Shown: positions 41,401-55,327 of the stretch, piece by piece
Layout of the letters: every line of letters starts with the position of its first letter
Numbering within the stretch: the stretch's first letter is position 1
Origin: Hybos culiciformis
Lineage: Eukaryota; Arthropoda; Insecta; Diptera; Hybotidae
Reading direction: 5' to 3'
Assembly (NCBI GenBank): GCA_964007475.1
Contig: OZ023274.1
Coordinates: forward strand, 103,463,372 to 103,527,371
DNA: 64,000 nucleotides
The notes under the pieces: generated by a model
Told to the model about the DNA's origin: nothing
Database searches by the model: none
The model's input: the letters and a program-made list of their open reading frames with translations, nothing else
Program-made: the position numbers and the translations under genes

Positions 41401-44035
41401 TTTTTTTTTTTTTTTTTTTATAAACTTTTGAAAGACGACGCAACGGCTTGAAAAATTTTATTTTCGCAAATTTTTAAAATTTAATAGGTGTTTTAAGTTA
41501 TAAAATGATTTTAGAGTTATATTATTTACATGCAGACATAATTGATTTGAATTAAATTCTTTGGTAAAATTAAAAGTAGAGGTAATGTAGTTTTTATTAT
41601 GTACATATTTTAATTTCGGGGGTATTGATAAGACTTAATTGGAGCTACATGACTATTATGTATATATTCAAGTGTACTATTATGGGAAAAGGCAGAATTA
41701 AATACAAATTTTGTAAATAGTGTGGCTAGTCGTTAAGATTTTGTCGAATGATTCGGACTGGCGACATGAAAATTGGTAGATTGAAAGAAGCGAAGAAGGC
41801 TGAGAGTAGATTGCAATATCAAAATTCGTATCTGAATAAAGAGCGATTGTAGAAATATAAAAAAAATTAAAATTTCGGAAAATATTTTGAATTGAAATGT
41901 TGAAAACGAGCACCATACTTCATTTATGAGTTGCTGTTCTATATACTTATTTCTGTTTTAATTCTAAATTTTATTTTTTGATTCAAGAATATTTTTATTG
42001 CTTTTTAAATCATTTGTTGACACTTTCCAATTTAATCAATAGAATTTTTTTTTTTTCGTATACAATGACTTTGCCCTTTAAAGCTTTAATTTTTATTTAT
42101 TTTCCAATATATACACATATAATAAATTAAATCAATTTAGCAAATTATACTTTAATATATTTGATACTAAATTAAAAAAAAACATATTAACATATTTTTT
42201 TTTCAACGGACTAATTTATTGTTTATTTTAGCCTGTTATTATATCCATCAGAGTGCTCTGCCAAATTCCAGTGAATCTTATACTATTTTCTCAAAAAGTC
42301 AGATTATAGCCAGGTTTTGATTTATAAAATGTATCCAACAAGTTATAACACTTGTTGGTGATCATAATAAAGATGAAAAATATAACTTGTATCCTAAATA
42401 TTAATATGCTTGGTACGTTGTTATAAAAAACATTTTCTCATTTCGGCAAAAAAGATGTTGAAAATTAATTGACAGATGATTTTTTAAAGAGTGAAAATAA
42501 AACTATTACTATATGTATATTTAAAATAAAATTGATTCTATATATATAAAGATATTAAAATAAATTTCAATTGATTTATTATTTTAAAAAGAAATTCTTA
42601 TTATAATAGTTAATTATACTAATAAATACAATTTTATTGCTACACAAATCACATGGAGAATAAAAAAATAAAATAGAAAAAAATTTGATTGAATACCGTA
42701 AATTTATTATTCTTTATTATAATAATAAAATTTATATATTTTTTGTTTTGATTTTCTTAGAAAATAAACAAAAAAATAATTTTTAAATGTATCAAAAACG
42801 AAAATCTTAAAATAATTATAGTTTCAAAATTAAGTAAATAAATAACTTTGTTATGCTTGGATCAAGTACGAACATTATACATTATGATGTAAAGTATTAG
42901 GAGCCATATTGTTATGGCATAAAAAAAATTTATTTGTAGATTCATGTAGATATACATTTTGGATTAATAATTAAAAATATATAAAACTAAAGCCGTGCGA
43001 TGAACAAAAACAGCTATCAATAAGAATCTACACATTGAATTTTCTATTTTTATCGTTTAAATACAAATATCTAATCAAATATTTTAATAATAAGTAGTTG
43101 AGATGAGAATATTTTACAACATTATAGCTAGATGAACAGATTTTGGTCTTTTCTTGTATTCTATTAAGAACTAAAAACTAAATATGAACTTTTTTTGTGG
43201 AAAAGTACAAGGATTTAATGTGTATACCTACTTGTAGATTAACATGCTAAATGAATGGAAAAAATATATATTCAAATTAAATGGAGACTGGTGACAGATG
43301 ATGTAGACGGTTCGATTCTAAATTTTTACGCTACTTTAGACATTTTTTTCTCCTTCAGATGTTATTTTGAAATAAAAACTCATTGGATAAAGAGAGAAAC
43401 TTTGGTATTGGTACGCCGTAAAATGTTTTAATGTCGAATACACCATACATTATGCATTCATACTCTACATAACACATTAAAATGAACCGATTAACATAAT
43501 CATTTTTAAATTGAGGTATGAACATTTTTTTGCGCCATTTTTTTCAGCTTTTTGATTAGGATTCTTATATAGTCACCTTCAAATCATCGAATATATTTTT
43601 TTATGTTAAAAAAACAAAACATAATGGTTCATGGAATGAAAAGTAACCAAACTGGTTCAAAATTATGCTTAAAAAAATTCTGATATTGTTATTCCCAAAT
43701 ATTTTTATTTTTAAATTTTCACTTGTGCTTCGAATGAAAATTTTAGCATTTTTTTTACTTTTAAAACCGAACACTGAACCAAACCCGATCCTGAAATTTA
43801 TATTTTAATTAACTCGAACTCGAACCCACCTTCTTCAGGGTTTCAGTCCCTGGTACTCAATTAAGCTAACAATATAACTCAAGCATGCAGGTATATTCTA
43901 AATACGTACAAAAAAAAAATCTAAATTATAAAATTATTAACTTACTTTAAAGATGAGAGCACTTTGAACTGGTGACAAAAACAACAATGTTAAACAAATG
44001 AATAAGCTGATAATAATTGAAATTTTTGAATTCAT
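32916..44035 (-). CDS. Small secreted six-cysteine protein
   Basis: Four exons, 44035-43946, 34726-34626, 33196-33125 and 32979-32916, with closing phases (0, 2, 2), give 108 aa. Exon 1 is a signal peptide (MNSKISIIISLFICLTLLFL..SPVQSA) ending in LIFK. Exon 2 begins R-S, creating a K-R dibasic site followed by SAEVEKPEC. The mature part has six Cys: PEC-QNNIPC-GWAIYKNSRSIDYFMKNA-CEC-PANKKC-IRVDDDVTLSAFIYRC, then a short polar Ser/Thr-rich tail (HKTSASTNESDQS). The pattern suggests a disulfide-knotted extracellular peptide, and conservation-like features (PCGWA.Y, YFM, CECP, VDDD, YRC) make it look like a real family. I cannot name the family or its function. A peptide hormone, protease-inhibitor-like or venom-type fold are all possible. 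Intron 1 is 9.2 kb. Confidence 0.8.
33562..33665. repeat. Minisatellite, about 30-bp unit
   Basis: Three and a third units with the consensus TTTAGATGCATCWGCGTAWATAATGAAA and small differences, starting at about 33562, 33593, 33623 and 33654. It lies in intron 2 of the six-cysteine protein gene. Confidence 0.8.
33810..34000. mobile_element. Nested foldback (hairpin) element
   Basis: Centre at about 33900, loop TTCG. The inner arms 33845-33900 and 33901-33955 pair over ACACAAAAAT-CATTGACAC-GTCAAT-TTATATCAC-GACC; outer arms pair over AGAACT and AATTTGTTAT further out. Inside each arm is a small near-palindrome, ATTGACACTTGTCAAT on the left and ATTGACTCGTGTCAAT on the right. It lies in intron 2 of the six-cysteine gene. 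An 80-codon open frame across it is a by-product. Confidence 0.7.
34367..34390 (+). mobile_element. Solo hAT-type transposon end
   Basis: CAGTGGTTCTCAAACTTTTC is the well-known type of 5' terminus of animal hAT (Charlie-like) elements. I found no matching inverted terminus (CCACTG) before the exon at 34626, so only an end or a truncated copy is present. Confidence 0.5.
34727..43945 (-). other. 9.2-kb first intron of the six-cysteine protein gene
   Basis: Very AT-rich. It contains a 30-nt poly-A run (38413-38442), a CRE-like TGACGTCA at 38704-38711, and a Glu/Asn-codon-like string of AACC/GAAC motifs at about 43765-43830 resembling the interior of the hAT-like element at 53768. No coding exon recognised. 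Confidence 0.6.
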
Positions 44036-45167
44036 TTTATATTTCTATTTTTTTATTTATTTTTTTTTAATAATTAATAATTAAAAACTTCAGGTAGGTA
44101 AGAAAAAAATTTTTTTTATTTTTAAAAGCACTTTTTAACTTATTTTTTATGTTCTGGATAAAATGTAATGAATTCAACGTTTTTGATATCTCTATCAGTC
44201 TGAATGTTACTATTTTTTATTTTAAATTTTTAATAAAAATTAAAATAATTTAATTATAATTTATTATTTTTTATTTAATATTTTTGTATGATTTTTCTAT
44301 TGAAATATTTTTTTTTTTTTAAATTTAATAAAAAAAATTAAAAAAAAATATTGTGGGAAAATACTACCGAACACTATGAAACCTATCAACAATATGAATA
44401 AAAAATTTATTCAACAATCTCTTTTATATGCAGCTTTTTTTTTTGAGAATTATTTTTGTCATTTTTATTGAAAAACTCTTTTATTTTTTTAATTTATAAT
44501 TTTTTTCTCTTTTGAAATTTTCATTGAAAATTCTTTTTTTTTTTTCATATAATTGTACATAAAGTATATTGTATAGCAATATTATATGTCATAGAATAAT
44601 TCCCCCCAAAAACAAAGCTTATTTGTGGTTTTTTTTTTCTTTGAAAATATATCTATTAATTTTTATTTCTTAAATTCTAGTTATATTAAATTTTAATATG
44701 TGTAAAGAAGTTGTTTTATTAAATACTTTAAGATACGGTTAAAATGTATTTATTCGATCTAGAATTGGGTTTTGTTAAACCTTTTTTGGAAAATTTTCAT
44801 AACTGAAGTTAGTTAAAGGATTTGACGAAAATAAATAAAAATAAAATTTATCATGTATGAACAGACTACACCTGAAGTATAACATTAAATTATATACGAT
44901 TATGATATATGATATACCACAAAAACGTAGGTACATTATCTAAATATAATGGCATTTACTTTACATAATTTTGATTAAAATAAAATAGAGTAAGTAATTC
45001 ATATTTTTTAAACTGTACATAATAAAAAAAATTTATAAATTTAATTGAATAAAATTTTTTCAATTTTTACACCTAAACTTATATCGTAAATTCATAATAT
45101 AATTTTAAGCACATGCATAAATCTAAACTTATAAAAATGTAATGTATTTAATAATTGTGCTATTTTC

Positions 45168-45240
45168 TTTTATAATTATTATTATTATTATAATTATTGT
45201 TAATGTTAATAATATTAATATTTATCATTATTTTTAGTTT
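45168..45240. repeat. ATT-type simple sequence
   Basis: Degenerate run of ATT/AAT triplets (attattattattattataattattgtt style). Confidence 0.7.
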
Positions 45241-48200
45241 TATTTTTAGTTTAAAATTTTGAAAGCAAATTCGAAAATATTCCTAACTCAAGTTAAATAA
45301 AGATTAATCAATATCAAAGTATACATAAGTATACATCTTTACTTTGTCAATATGAAAATCTTTGTAAATATTTGTATTAAACATTTATATATAGAGAAGT
45401 ATAAGCCGATCTTAACCGTCTGTATATTTTAATCAACAACGTAGCGGTCACTTTCAACGCATTTTTTCATCTATCGGCAAATTAAAGTCTTTTGGATTGA
45501 AGAGAATATGTAATTAATAATTCGAAATTGTATTAATAATAGCAAATCAAAGAAAATTTTGTTTAGAATTTATGTTGATTTTTGTTTTTAATTTATTATT
45601 TTGCGAGAGTTTTGGGTAACTTAAAGAAATAAAAGGGTAACCTAGAATTCTACATTTACATTGATTTATTAATAATGGTGGTAAGTTAATTAAGTTTAAG
45701 TAAGAATTTGATTCTATGTTAAATTAAAAAGAAAATTATCTGTCAAATCGAATTAAGATTATTAAAAATTCTTATTACAAATTTAATTTTTTTTTTCGTA
45801 CTACTGAAACCAGAAAGCAAATGTAAGAAGGAAAGAAAAAAATTAATTATATTGGTTTTATTTTTATTATTTTAAGGATATAATTACCAAGATGTTCAGA
45901 CATAAATTTAAAACTACAAAATTTTATAGTTTTTACACTAATATCTGATTTTAACCATATAAGGTTAAATTGATAATAATGATGATACGATTCTCCATCA
46001 GCGTTTTGAAGTTCTGATTCTAATTTCTTCAGTTGGAGTTGTTTGAGTGAAAAAATTGTTTTTATTCGAGAGTTAGGCCTTTTCTTTGTTCTTTGTACAA
46101 AATGTTTGCTAAAACATCTTTGTTAGAAAAATGATTTTTGATATTGCAAATTTTTTCAGCAAATGGACACAACAATTTGATGCATTTAAAAATACAATTA
46201 AATTGTAAATTTTTAAATTACAAATTATAATTTTATTCAACTCTCAGTTTATTTTGTGCATGTAAAATTTCATTAATTTTCTTTTTATAGTTTTTGTATG
46301 CCTAATATAATAATTAAATGAATTTTTTTAAAATATATAATAGGCAATTTTAAATATTAATCCTAGTAAGTAGTACGTAGTACTGAAGTATTAATAATTA
46401 TTATGTTTTCTTTATAAAAGTAAGAAAATTAAATTCATAAAAAAAAAAAAAATTAACTAATTTAAAAATTTAAAAAGTATTTTAAATCGAAATGTGAGAA
46501 ATTGGCTTCTGGAAATTTTATTAGCTTTTAAAATGGCGTTAATTTAAATAAATTTCTTATTATTGTAAATATATTATTATTCGTTATTATTGACCATTCT
46601 ATTATAATTTAATGTATTAATTTAATTTATTCACATTTTATATTCAAATTCTAATCAAAGAAAATAGAAGTAAGAAGGGTTCTAATCTAAGCATCTACAT
46701 GAGTAAGCAGTGCAACTCTAACTATACGTCAATTTATAATTATTAAGATAATTAAATAACCATTGTTTGCATTAGAATTTTGTGAAGATTGTAATTGTTT
46801 GTGCAATTGTGAAGATTTGAAATTTAAGAACAAAAATAATTTAATGCTTATGTTAAGAGCATCATTTTCACAAATTTTTGATTTTATTATGTACTGTTGT
46901 AGTGACGAATATAAGAGAATTAATTCTCTCTTAAGTATCTATTGAAAAAAAAAATTATATTATTATAGCAGCCTTTTTTTAACATAATCAACTCTAGAGT
47001 TCAAAGTGGAAATGACTAGAATTGAATGCGGCTCAGCAGCTTGAATATGAATCTTAAGTTTTTTAACGAATTCTTTGAGAAGCAAATTTCGCAAATATAC
47101 ACGTATCTCGTAAGTTTGAATGAAACCAATAAAACCTAATAATATTTTTTTTCTTTAAAAATCAATTTAACTTTCTTTGCGCCTAGAAACAAATATTAAA
47201 TTTTATGACTACGTGAATAATTTCACGAAATACTTTTTTATATGTATTTTAATGTTTTTTTTTTTTATCTTTAAAACATTACATGGTCCTAATTATAGAG
47301 TAATTTTTCAAAATTAATGATACGCCTATAAGATATATGCAACAGAAAGTTAGATTGCATCATTGAATTGTGTAAAATTCAATTGTGCACATAAATAAAA
47401 AAAAGTTGTTTAATGTTTTTAAGAGAAACTATTAAGAGTAGGGTTGATTTTAAGAATAGATAAATAAATTGTATATTGTATTACAAATTTGAATGATATT
47501 AGTCACGTATGTATTTTCAAATACAGACTTCTTACCATATACACATCAAAATATTCACATTATTTTATGATTTTCAGAACCTTGAAAAATAATTTAATTA
47601 GAAATTCTAAAAAAAAAAAAAAAGGAAAATTGGACAACATATAAAATATACACAATATGAATACTTGTTTATATGGTCAATTATTTATTTTTTTTTTTTA
47701 TGAAAATTTGGACTAATTATTTGTTCTACGAACTGGGTACTACATTGTTATTTATATTAAAGACACCTTTTTTTTTAATTTTAATCATTCTACCTGTTTC
47801 GAACAATTACCTTTTTGCACACAATCTGTCGTCAAATGGTTTTGGTTCTATTTCATAGATCGAGACTTATGTAACAATCTTTTTTGGAACATCTTTGGAA
47901 CATCTTTTTTATGCTAAACTACATTTTCCTTATATTTTCTTTAAACTCTTAATATAATGTAAGTGAACTACAGAATATTTTAAAGTTTTTAAAATCAAAA
48001 ATAAATATTTAATTAATTAAAATTGCTAATATTTATTATTTTAAAAATAAAAAAATATATTTTAAACTTGAAAATTTTAGACTTTGATTCATCCGAGTTT
48101 CTAAAGTGCTGCTCCTTTCCTATATATTATTTTTTATTTTGGGCATATTTTGGAAGTTAATGAAATTAGAAACATTATGTATAAAAACATATAATAACGT

Positions 48201-51200
48201 AGTTAGTTCATTTTTATTTCATAAGATTATAAAAAAAAAAATAAGTCAATTATAGAAATATCATATATAACTATAAGATCAATCAAGATATTAATTCTTT
48301 TGAAATAAAATTAATTAAAGAAACAATTGAAATTTTAAATTATATTTCATTGATTTTCCAGATGTACATTAATTGATAAAGAAAAATTATATCAGTTATT
48401 TCTTCTATAAATATTTTTAAATTAAATTCTAGATAGTATCTACTATACACAAATTGTAAATTTTCATAGATTCACGAAGCTGTTATAATGGAACTACTGA
48501 ATATAATTCAAAAACTAAAAACTATCAGGCAATACAACTTCAAATAATTTTAATACAGAATTGGATTCACGCATTAGAATGAAATAACAAAATTTTTAGT
48601 ATTAAATCGAATGAGAATAAGGCCGAGGGAGAAATTAAAGAAAGTCAAAATTGACAAAAAATGAAAATGTTTATTTAAATCAAAATAATGGTATAAATCT
48701 TTTATTTTGAAATATTTTATCATGAAGGATATTTCGGAGATTTAATTAAATTTTCTCAGTATTTTTTTTTTTTGCCTTTTTATTCCTTTAAAAAAATTTC
48801 CATACTTGTTGAAGAGATAATAATATTTTTGAATTTTGTATATTTTTTACAAAAAAAAAAAATATTAAAGCTCTGAATTTTGTTATTAAAGCAAAAGAAA
48901 ATTGTGATATAAAATACATATATTTTTTACTGATTAATAATTCCATTTATCCCTTTCATACAACAACTTGTTAATTTAAAGTTAAATCTCGAAAATATTT
49001 GTTATCAATAATCTTTCATTCATTCAATGACAAATTGTTTTCAATATTTTGAATTATGGAAAATTTTTTGTTAAATGTGACGACTAACGACGATGATTTT
49101 TTTTGTTTTAAATGATAAGATGGCAAAAAAGAGTTGTAAATTTTAATATTTATTATTGTTGACCCACTCTGTTAAAATATTGATAAAATTTATAAATTGA
49201 TAATTTTTCAATTTGTCAACACAAAGTTAATGCGATATTTTACATGATTTTATTGATTAAATAATTGTTTTTTATGAAATGAAAGTTTGAAATCATATGT
49301 TATCGTTGTTCGTCATATGCGCTAGCTATATGTTATACCTATAGGAAAGAAACTCGTTAATTTTTTTTGTATTGCGATGAAAGATTTTTCTACCAAAGGG
49401 TGCCTACGATACAATATGTATGAAAATACATATAATTTCAAAAGATTTTATATTTTCTTAAAATTATATGCACACATTGTGCAATGAGGGCACTTTCACA
49501 TTTTTGAGAATCAATAATATAATGAAAAGAATTTATTTGAAATGCATAATGCTATCGTGCCATTCTTTCAGAATATAATTGTACAAGAGTACTATTCTTT
49601 CGGAATTTCGAATAGAAGCTCTGAAGTATTATTACAAATTAAATCGAAATAAAAATATTAAAAACAATTATAATATTGGGCTGTGAATTGTGATTTACCA
49701 ATGTAACATTTTAAACTATATATAATTATTTTGAAAAAGAATAAATTGAAGCTACTCAGAATTCTTATCTTTGATTTATATGTCTATCTGTTGAGGTATT
49801 GACATTTTTAGAACTGTATTTAAGTATGCAATAAATTAAATTTAGTATTTATTGATTTTCCGTCGATGTTGTTAATTTTACATATACGCAAAATATGCTT
49901 AATATTAATATATAGTAAAGTAAAACTTGGTCGGTGAGTAATATAAAAATTTTATATTGAGGCCGCGAACAAGACTTAATTTCTGTATATCAGTAAAATT
50001 ATTTTAATGTAGCAATTAAAATTGATTGGCAATATTGCAAGAAAATTAAAGAAGAAAAAGTGGTTAAATAATCTATCGGTGTTACATATAATATTAATAT
50101 AAATGATATGAATTTTAATTTGTGGTTAAAGTATTACTTGTTGCAAATCTAATAACTAAAAATGAAAATTATCTGCGTCTATGTGTTGAACCTTATTCAA
50201 TCACGCCTAAATCGCTGGACTTATTTTGCTGAAATTTTAGAATTAAGTAGCCTGAGGACCGGATATTTTTATAGAGTACTAGAAATTTTTATTTTGATTA
50301 ACCTGAACTTGAACCTTAATTAACTTTTTACCGGTTGCAATACCTAATGGAATAATATTTTTTTAGTAGAAAGAAACTTGGAGAAAACCTAGAATCTAAT
50401 TACTTAATCATTTAATTTGTGATAAGAAAAATGTTGGCAATTTTAAATTTGCATTTTTATTGAATCTTATTATTTATCAAAAATATTTACATAAATTATA
50501 TTTTATTCCATATTAATGAATGCCTTTTCAGCAAGAAAACCATATATAGTAGACTTTCAAGATTGAAAGAAGTCTCAAATTTATATTGAATAATAATTGC
50601 TCTAGTACCCATATATAACTTATATATTTTTTTTAACATACTCCAATTTAAGTACTGCCGCTTTACATCAATATTTGAAAAAATCTCCCATGTTGATTAA
50701 AATAAGAAAAAAAAAGAATAATAAATTTTAATTGAGACTAATAATAATAATTGTAAATGATAAAAAAAAAACACGAATTCCATTTCTGAACATATTAGAC
50801 ACATCGACGCTTCATTACTTGACGTCATTATATTGATTTATTTTGTAAACTTTAAAATATACATATGTATATATTTTTAATTTATTGCCGATGGAATTTT
50901 AATAAAATAAATTAGACCACCAGAAATAAATTTCAATATAATGTTTTGTCATCATATATAAAAAAAATAAATTGTAAATTAAAAGTTATATACATATTAT
51001 TGTTGTACAAAAACACTTGTTTAAAAAGTTATATGGAAGTAGAGCATATAATTTTAATATTGATGCTATATGCGCAAAAATATCTCTAGTTTGATTTAAG
51101 CCATAATTATTCTTTTTCGTGGTTCATGTTCATGCTTCTTATTACTCAGTTAGTTTAGGAAAACTATTCGCTAGAAACAATCGTAGAGCGGATAATATTC

Positions 51201-51467
51201 TCTAAATTTTTAAAAATTATTATGTATTAGATTTTAACAAAAATGTTCATCACTTCGAATCTCCAAAACTATTTAAGATTGATAATAGGCGGTAGTTTTT
51301 ATTTTTAATTATTTTGTTAGAACTCTTGCAAAATAGCTTGCAATATAGCTAGTTAAATTATTTTTTTTATATGATGAAATCATACGAGAAAGAAGTAAAA
51401 TTTTTAAATGAAAATAACGATTTCAGGTGAAATAGTTTTATTTTTTATTCTTTCTCCCTCTCCGAAT

Positions 51468-53532
51468 CAGGGGTGGAATTATGTAACTTTGTCGTTTTTG
51501 TGACAATCGACAATTTCAAACACGATCAATTTGTATGGACAATGAATATTATTGCTTCGCGTATTTAATCATCATCATCTGTTGTATATTATATTTCTTT
51601 CTGGCAAAAAAAGAGTTTATTTCCTCTCTTTAAGAGAAAATATATACAAAGTAAAGCTTACTTCAAGAAAAGAAGAGTCCAAATTGTAAATGTGTGGGTT
51701 ATAAAACTTAATAAAAACCTAAAATTTCAACTGATTTATAGAGTGAACTTTGATTTATAAAATATTTAAAAAAATGTGAGCGCGGAGAAAAAAAAATTAT
51801 GTACCTACTTTTTTTGATTTTAATAGACAATTGTCGAAAAAAAGTTTAGCTTCACATAACTGAAATTATAGACAATTGTCTATCAAATAAAAACGACAGC
51901 TATTTTTTGGTCGTCAATTTTAAAACAATAAATTAATAAATCAAAATTTTTTTTTTATAAAATGTCAATTTACTTTTATTCAACAAATGATTTTATTTCG
52001 TAACCATTGATAAGGATTACGTTTTTTTTTTTGTTTTTTTTTAATTATTTCCATTTCGTCGAAGGTTCAAACTGTTGTTGAATAAAGAATAAACATCTAT
52101 AAGCATCTTAAAAAAATAAAACGTTTTATTTTTGAAGTGAATTAAAAACTTCAATAATAAGAAAGTCTAGATATTTGGCCATTAATTTCTAAATTATAAA
52201 TTAACAAAAACTACAATGTATCATTTTAAAATTTTGATTTACGATTTTATGAATTGTAGGAGGTGAGAAGGGCTAATATTTAATCCTTGAATGGCAGTTT
52301 TCAAGATGCCTTATTGAATGTTATTTATTATAGAATTTTTTTATTTTTGGGCCATTTGATAGTTTAATATTTTTATCTGATTGACCATTATTGAAAGAAA
52401 ATACTTGGTTTATTTATAAAAATAATTAAAATAAATTGTTTATTCTTAAACAATTGTTTTATAGTTATAATTTATTCTCTAATTAAAATTTAATTTTTTA
52501 AACGCTTAAAATCATTTAAATTAGTTATGGCTCCTAAAACCTAAATTTTTATAAAAATTTATTATTTCCTAGATAATGATCAGAAATTAAAATTATAAAA
52601 TTTGAATTAGATACCAATGTAAATATGTACATAATTCAAGGAAGATTATTTGCTTTGACTCAGCTAAATGATGAAAAACTAAAGAAGCACGTTTGATAAG
52701 TCATTCTATTGTTATGTTATTTATCCCTTAGATAATATTGTCAAGGAAGAAATATGAATCGGAACAAACGAAGTATGTTAAATATTAACACAATATTTGA
52801 TCCAAGCAGAAGTACTTAGTTCTGAATAAAATAAAATCGGTTAAGAAAACAATCATTTTTTAATTAAATAAATACATTTTAATGAAGTAAAATAATGGTT
52901 TTGTTTTTCCAAAATTAATGAATTGATTGAAATTGATTAAAATAAGTAGGTACTTTTAATCAATATGAAAGCATAAGTTAAATAGATGAGTTCTAAACAT
53001 TTTTATGATTTACGAATTATAAATAAAACACAATTATGAAAAAGTGTAAAATAAGTATGCGTAATTTTCAAAAATTTCATAAAACACCACACCACATACG
53101 AAATAAAAAATTTTCTATATCAATTTTCACGTTGCCATTATAAAGAATACAACTAAAAACCTTTTGTTAGTGTATGTTTTAAAATCATAAATACAGTATA
53201 AAATTTTGAGTTTGTTTACTAAATTAAGAAATTATTGAGAGAGAAAAAATGTGGTTTAATATTTAAAAAAAATTCTCTACACTATATTTTTTGCTAAAAC
53301 GATATTTAAAAATTCACGATATTTTTCCATGAAGCAAAAAAGTCGAATTGGTCGTGTTTGTGATCGAAGTCGACAATTAAATAATTTTTTTTTCGTTAAT
53401 TTCTGAATAATATTATGAGAAATGTGATTTCCACCTATTAAAATTACATGAAGCAAAAAGTCGACAATTGTTAAATTTTGTGACAATTGTCGATTGTCGA
53501 CCGGTGACAATTGTTATATGATTCCACCCCAG
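51468..53532. mobile_element. Candidate non-autonomous DNA transposon
   Basis: The left end CAGGGGTGGAATTATGTAAC and the right end, read inverted, CTGGGGTGGAATCATATAAC share about 17 of 20 positions. Just inside each end and again internally are clusters of TGACAATCGACAATT and GACAATTGTC motifs (about 51510, 51825-51890, 53340-53515), as for transposase-binding subterminal repeats. About 2.07 kb with no transposase frame. I could not find a matching target-site duplication (left flank ctccgaat, right flank atgcgacg), so the ends may come from two related copies. Confidence 0.5.
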
Positions 53533-53767
53533 ATGCGACGTTGAAAAAGAAGCAGAAAAAATAATTTTAAGAAATATGAATTACATATTTAAATAATATG
53601 TACTAAATCAAGTTTATCTCACAAGTTAAGTCAGTAACATAGTACGTCATAATATTATTAAGGTAGAAAACAGAAATAAAGTATTGAATACAAAGTAATT
53701 ATATTTGAAAAGTCTTGAATATTTTTTTTAAAAAAAGTAATTGGATTTGATAAAGTACTGTATAAAG

Positions 53768-54624
53768 CAGGGACTTGAACCGGAACTGAACCGAAAACCG
53801 AAAACCAGAAAAAACCGAAATTTTATGCCAAACCGTAACCGTAACCGAACTGATATTTAGTAAAAATGAAAAACCGTAACTGAAACCGGAACGAAATATT
53901 TTTCGGTTTTTTTTTTCGTTCTTTTAGTTATTTTATAAAAGAAAAAATTTGCTTGTATTTGAACATTTTTTTATATCCAAGAAAAATGTTAAACGTATTT
54001 TTGTAATATTTTAGAATTTGACAAGTGAAAATATGTAATGTTCGTATATGTATGTATAGTGTTGAGCCTAACTAAATTTAGATTAAATCCCAGATAAATT
54101 TATTTCAAGTCCTTTTTGTTCTTTATTATTTTAAAAGTAATATTTGTATCTGAATTCATTTAAAATAGAAAGTAGTTGTGCCTCTAGGATTTTGTTTTTC
54201 TTTGGGGTTTTTATATGTGTAAGGGAAACAAAAAGGATTTTTTTCTAAAATAAGTAAACTTTACATGGAAAATTTTGGAGGTACAAATTACTATTTAAAT
54301 TCCCTCTTTTACATATTTGTAAATATTGCAAAATAATGTAATGTATGTATTTTGTGTACTTAACATACGAAAACCCAAACAATCCGTCCACGAAAAACCT
54401 AAGATGACAATATGACATAAAGGCAATTTATTTTATGTCGCTTTAGATTAAGTTAACCTACTGAATTTTGGACAGTTTTTAAAAATATAAGTGTAACCGT
54501 AACCGAAACCGTAACCGTAACCGGAACGAAAAAAAAAATACTAAACCGAAACGTAACCGGAACACAAAAAAAATTTAGGAACGAAACCATAACCGAACCG
54601 AAATAAATATCGGTTCAACTCTCT
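53768..54624. mobile_element. hAT-like non-autonomous element with AACCG subterminal repeats
   Basis: Starts CAGGGACTTGAACCG; the other end read inverted is AGAGAGTTGAACCG. It is flanked by the direct repeat GTATAAAG (53760-53767 and 54625-54632), an 8-bp target duplication as expected for hAT. Both subterminal regions are built from repeated AACCGTAACCGAAACCG-type motifs (about 53773-53910 and 54493-54612), the right block being the interrupted counterpart of the left. The interior (about 53950-54480) has no transposase frame. Confidence 0.75.
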
Positions 54625-55327
54625 GTATAAAGTATTGATTACTTTTTGTAATCAATATTTTTCTAAACCCAATTTCTTTTTAAGAAAATAATTATTCATT
54701 ACTTTTTCAAATACATTTATAACCATTTGAATTTTTACAGTTCTGAATCGTAAATACTGAAAATTTATTTTTATTTCAAATTCTTATTCTAATTTTTGTT
54801 TCAAATAAATTAATAATCAATAATTTTTTATTTCTCGTTTTTTTACATTTTTAGAAATAAACATAAATTTATAATTATCATAAATTTCATAATTCATATT
54901 CATAGAATTTTCATATTTCATAAAAACAAAAACATAAAATAGCAGTTATTTAGTTCAACACAGTAAAAAAAAAAAACAAAATACAATTCCACCAAAATTT
55001 AACGAAGAATTGTACGCAACATAATAATTCCTTCATTGCTAAAATTTTAACTTGCGCAATTGTATGTCAAATTTTCGTTTTATTTTATTCTACAAACTAC
55101 AAACTACATTGCTTTGCAGCACAAAACTTATTTGACGTCTCGTCTTTTTAGACGATTTCATTTAAATCACAAACTCGGTTTGTTAGTTTGTTTGACATCA
55201 AATCTTCCAATTTGATATTCGTCCAACTTCCCGCAAACTGATTTCGCTGAAATTTTGGACATACCCTTCTCTACGGTGATAATAGAATATTCTATCAAAT
55301 CCAAAATTATTATATATATCTACTGAG

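Noticed and set aside
46763..46945. Cys-containing 60-aa open frame
   Set aside because: No splice structure, no homology recognised, composition like the surrounding non-coding DNA.
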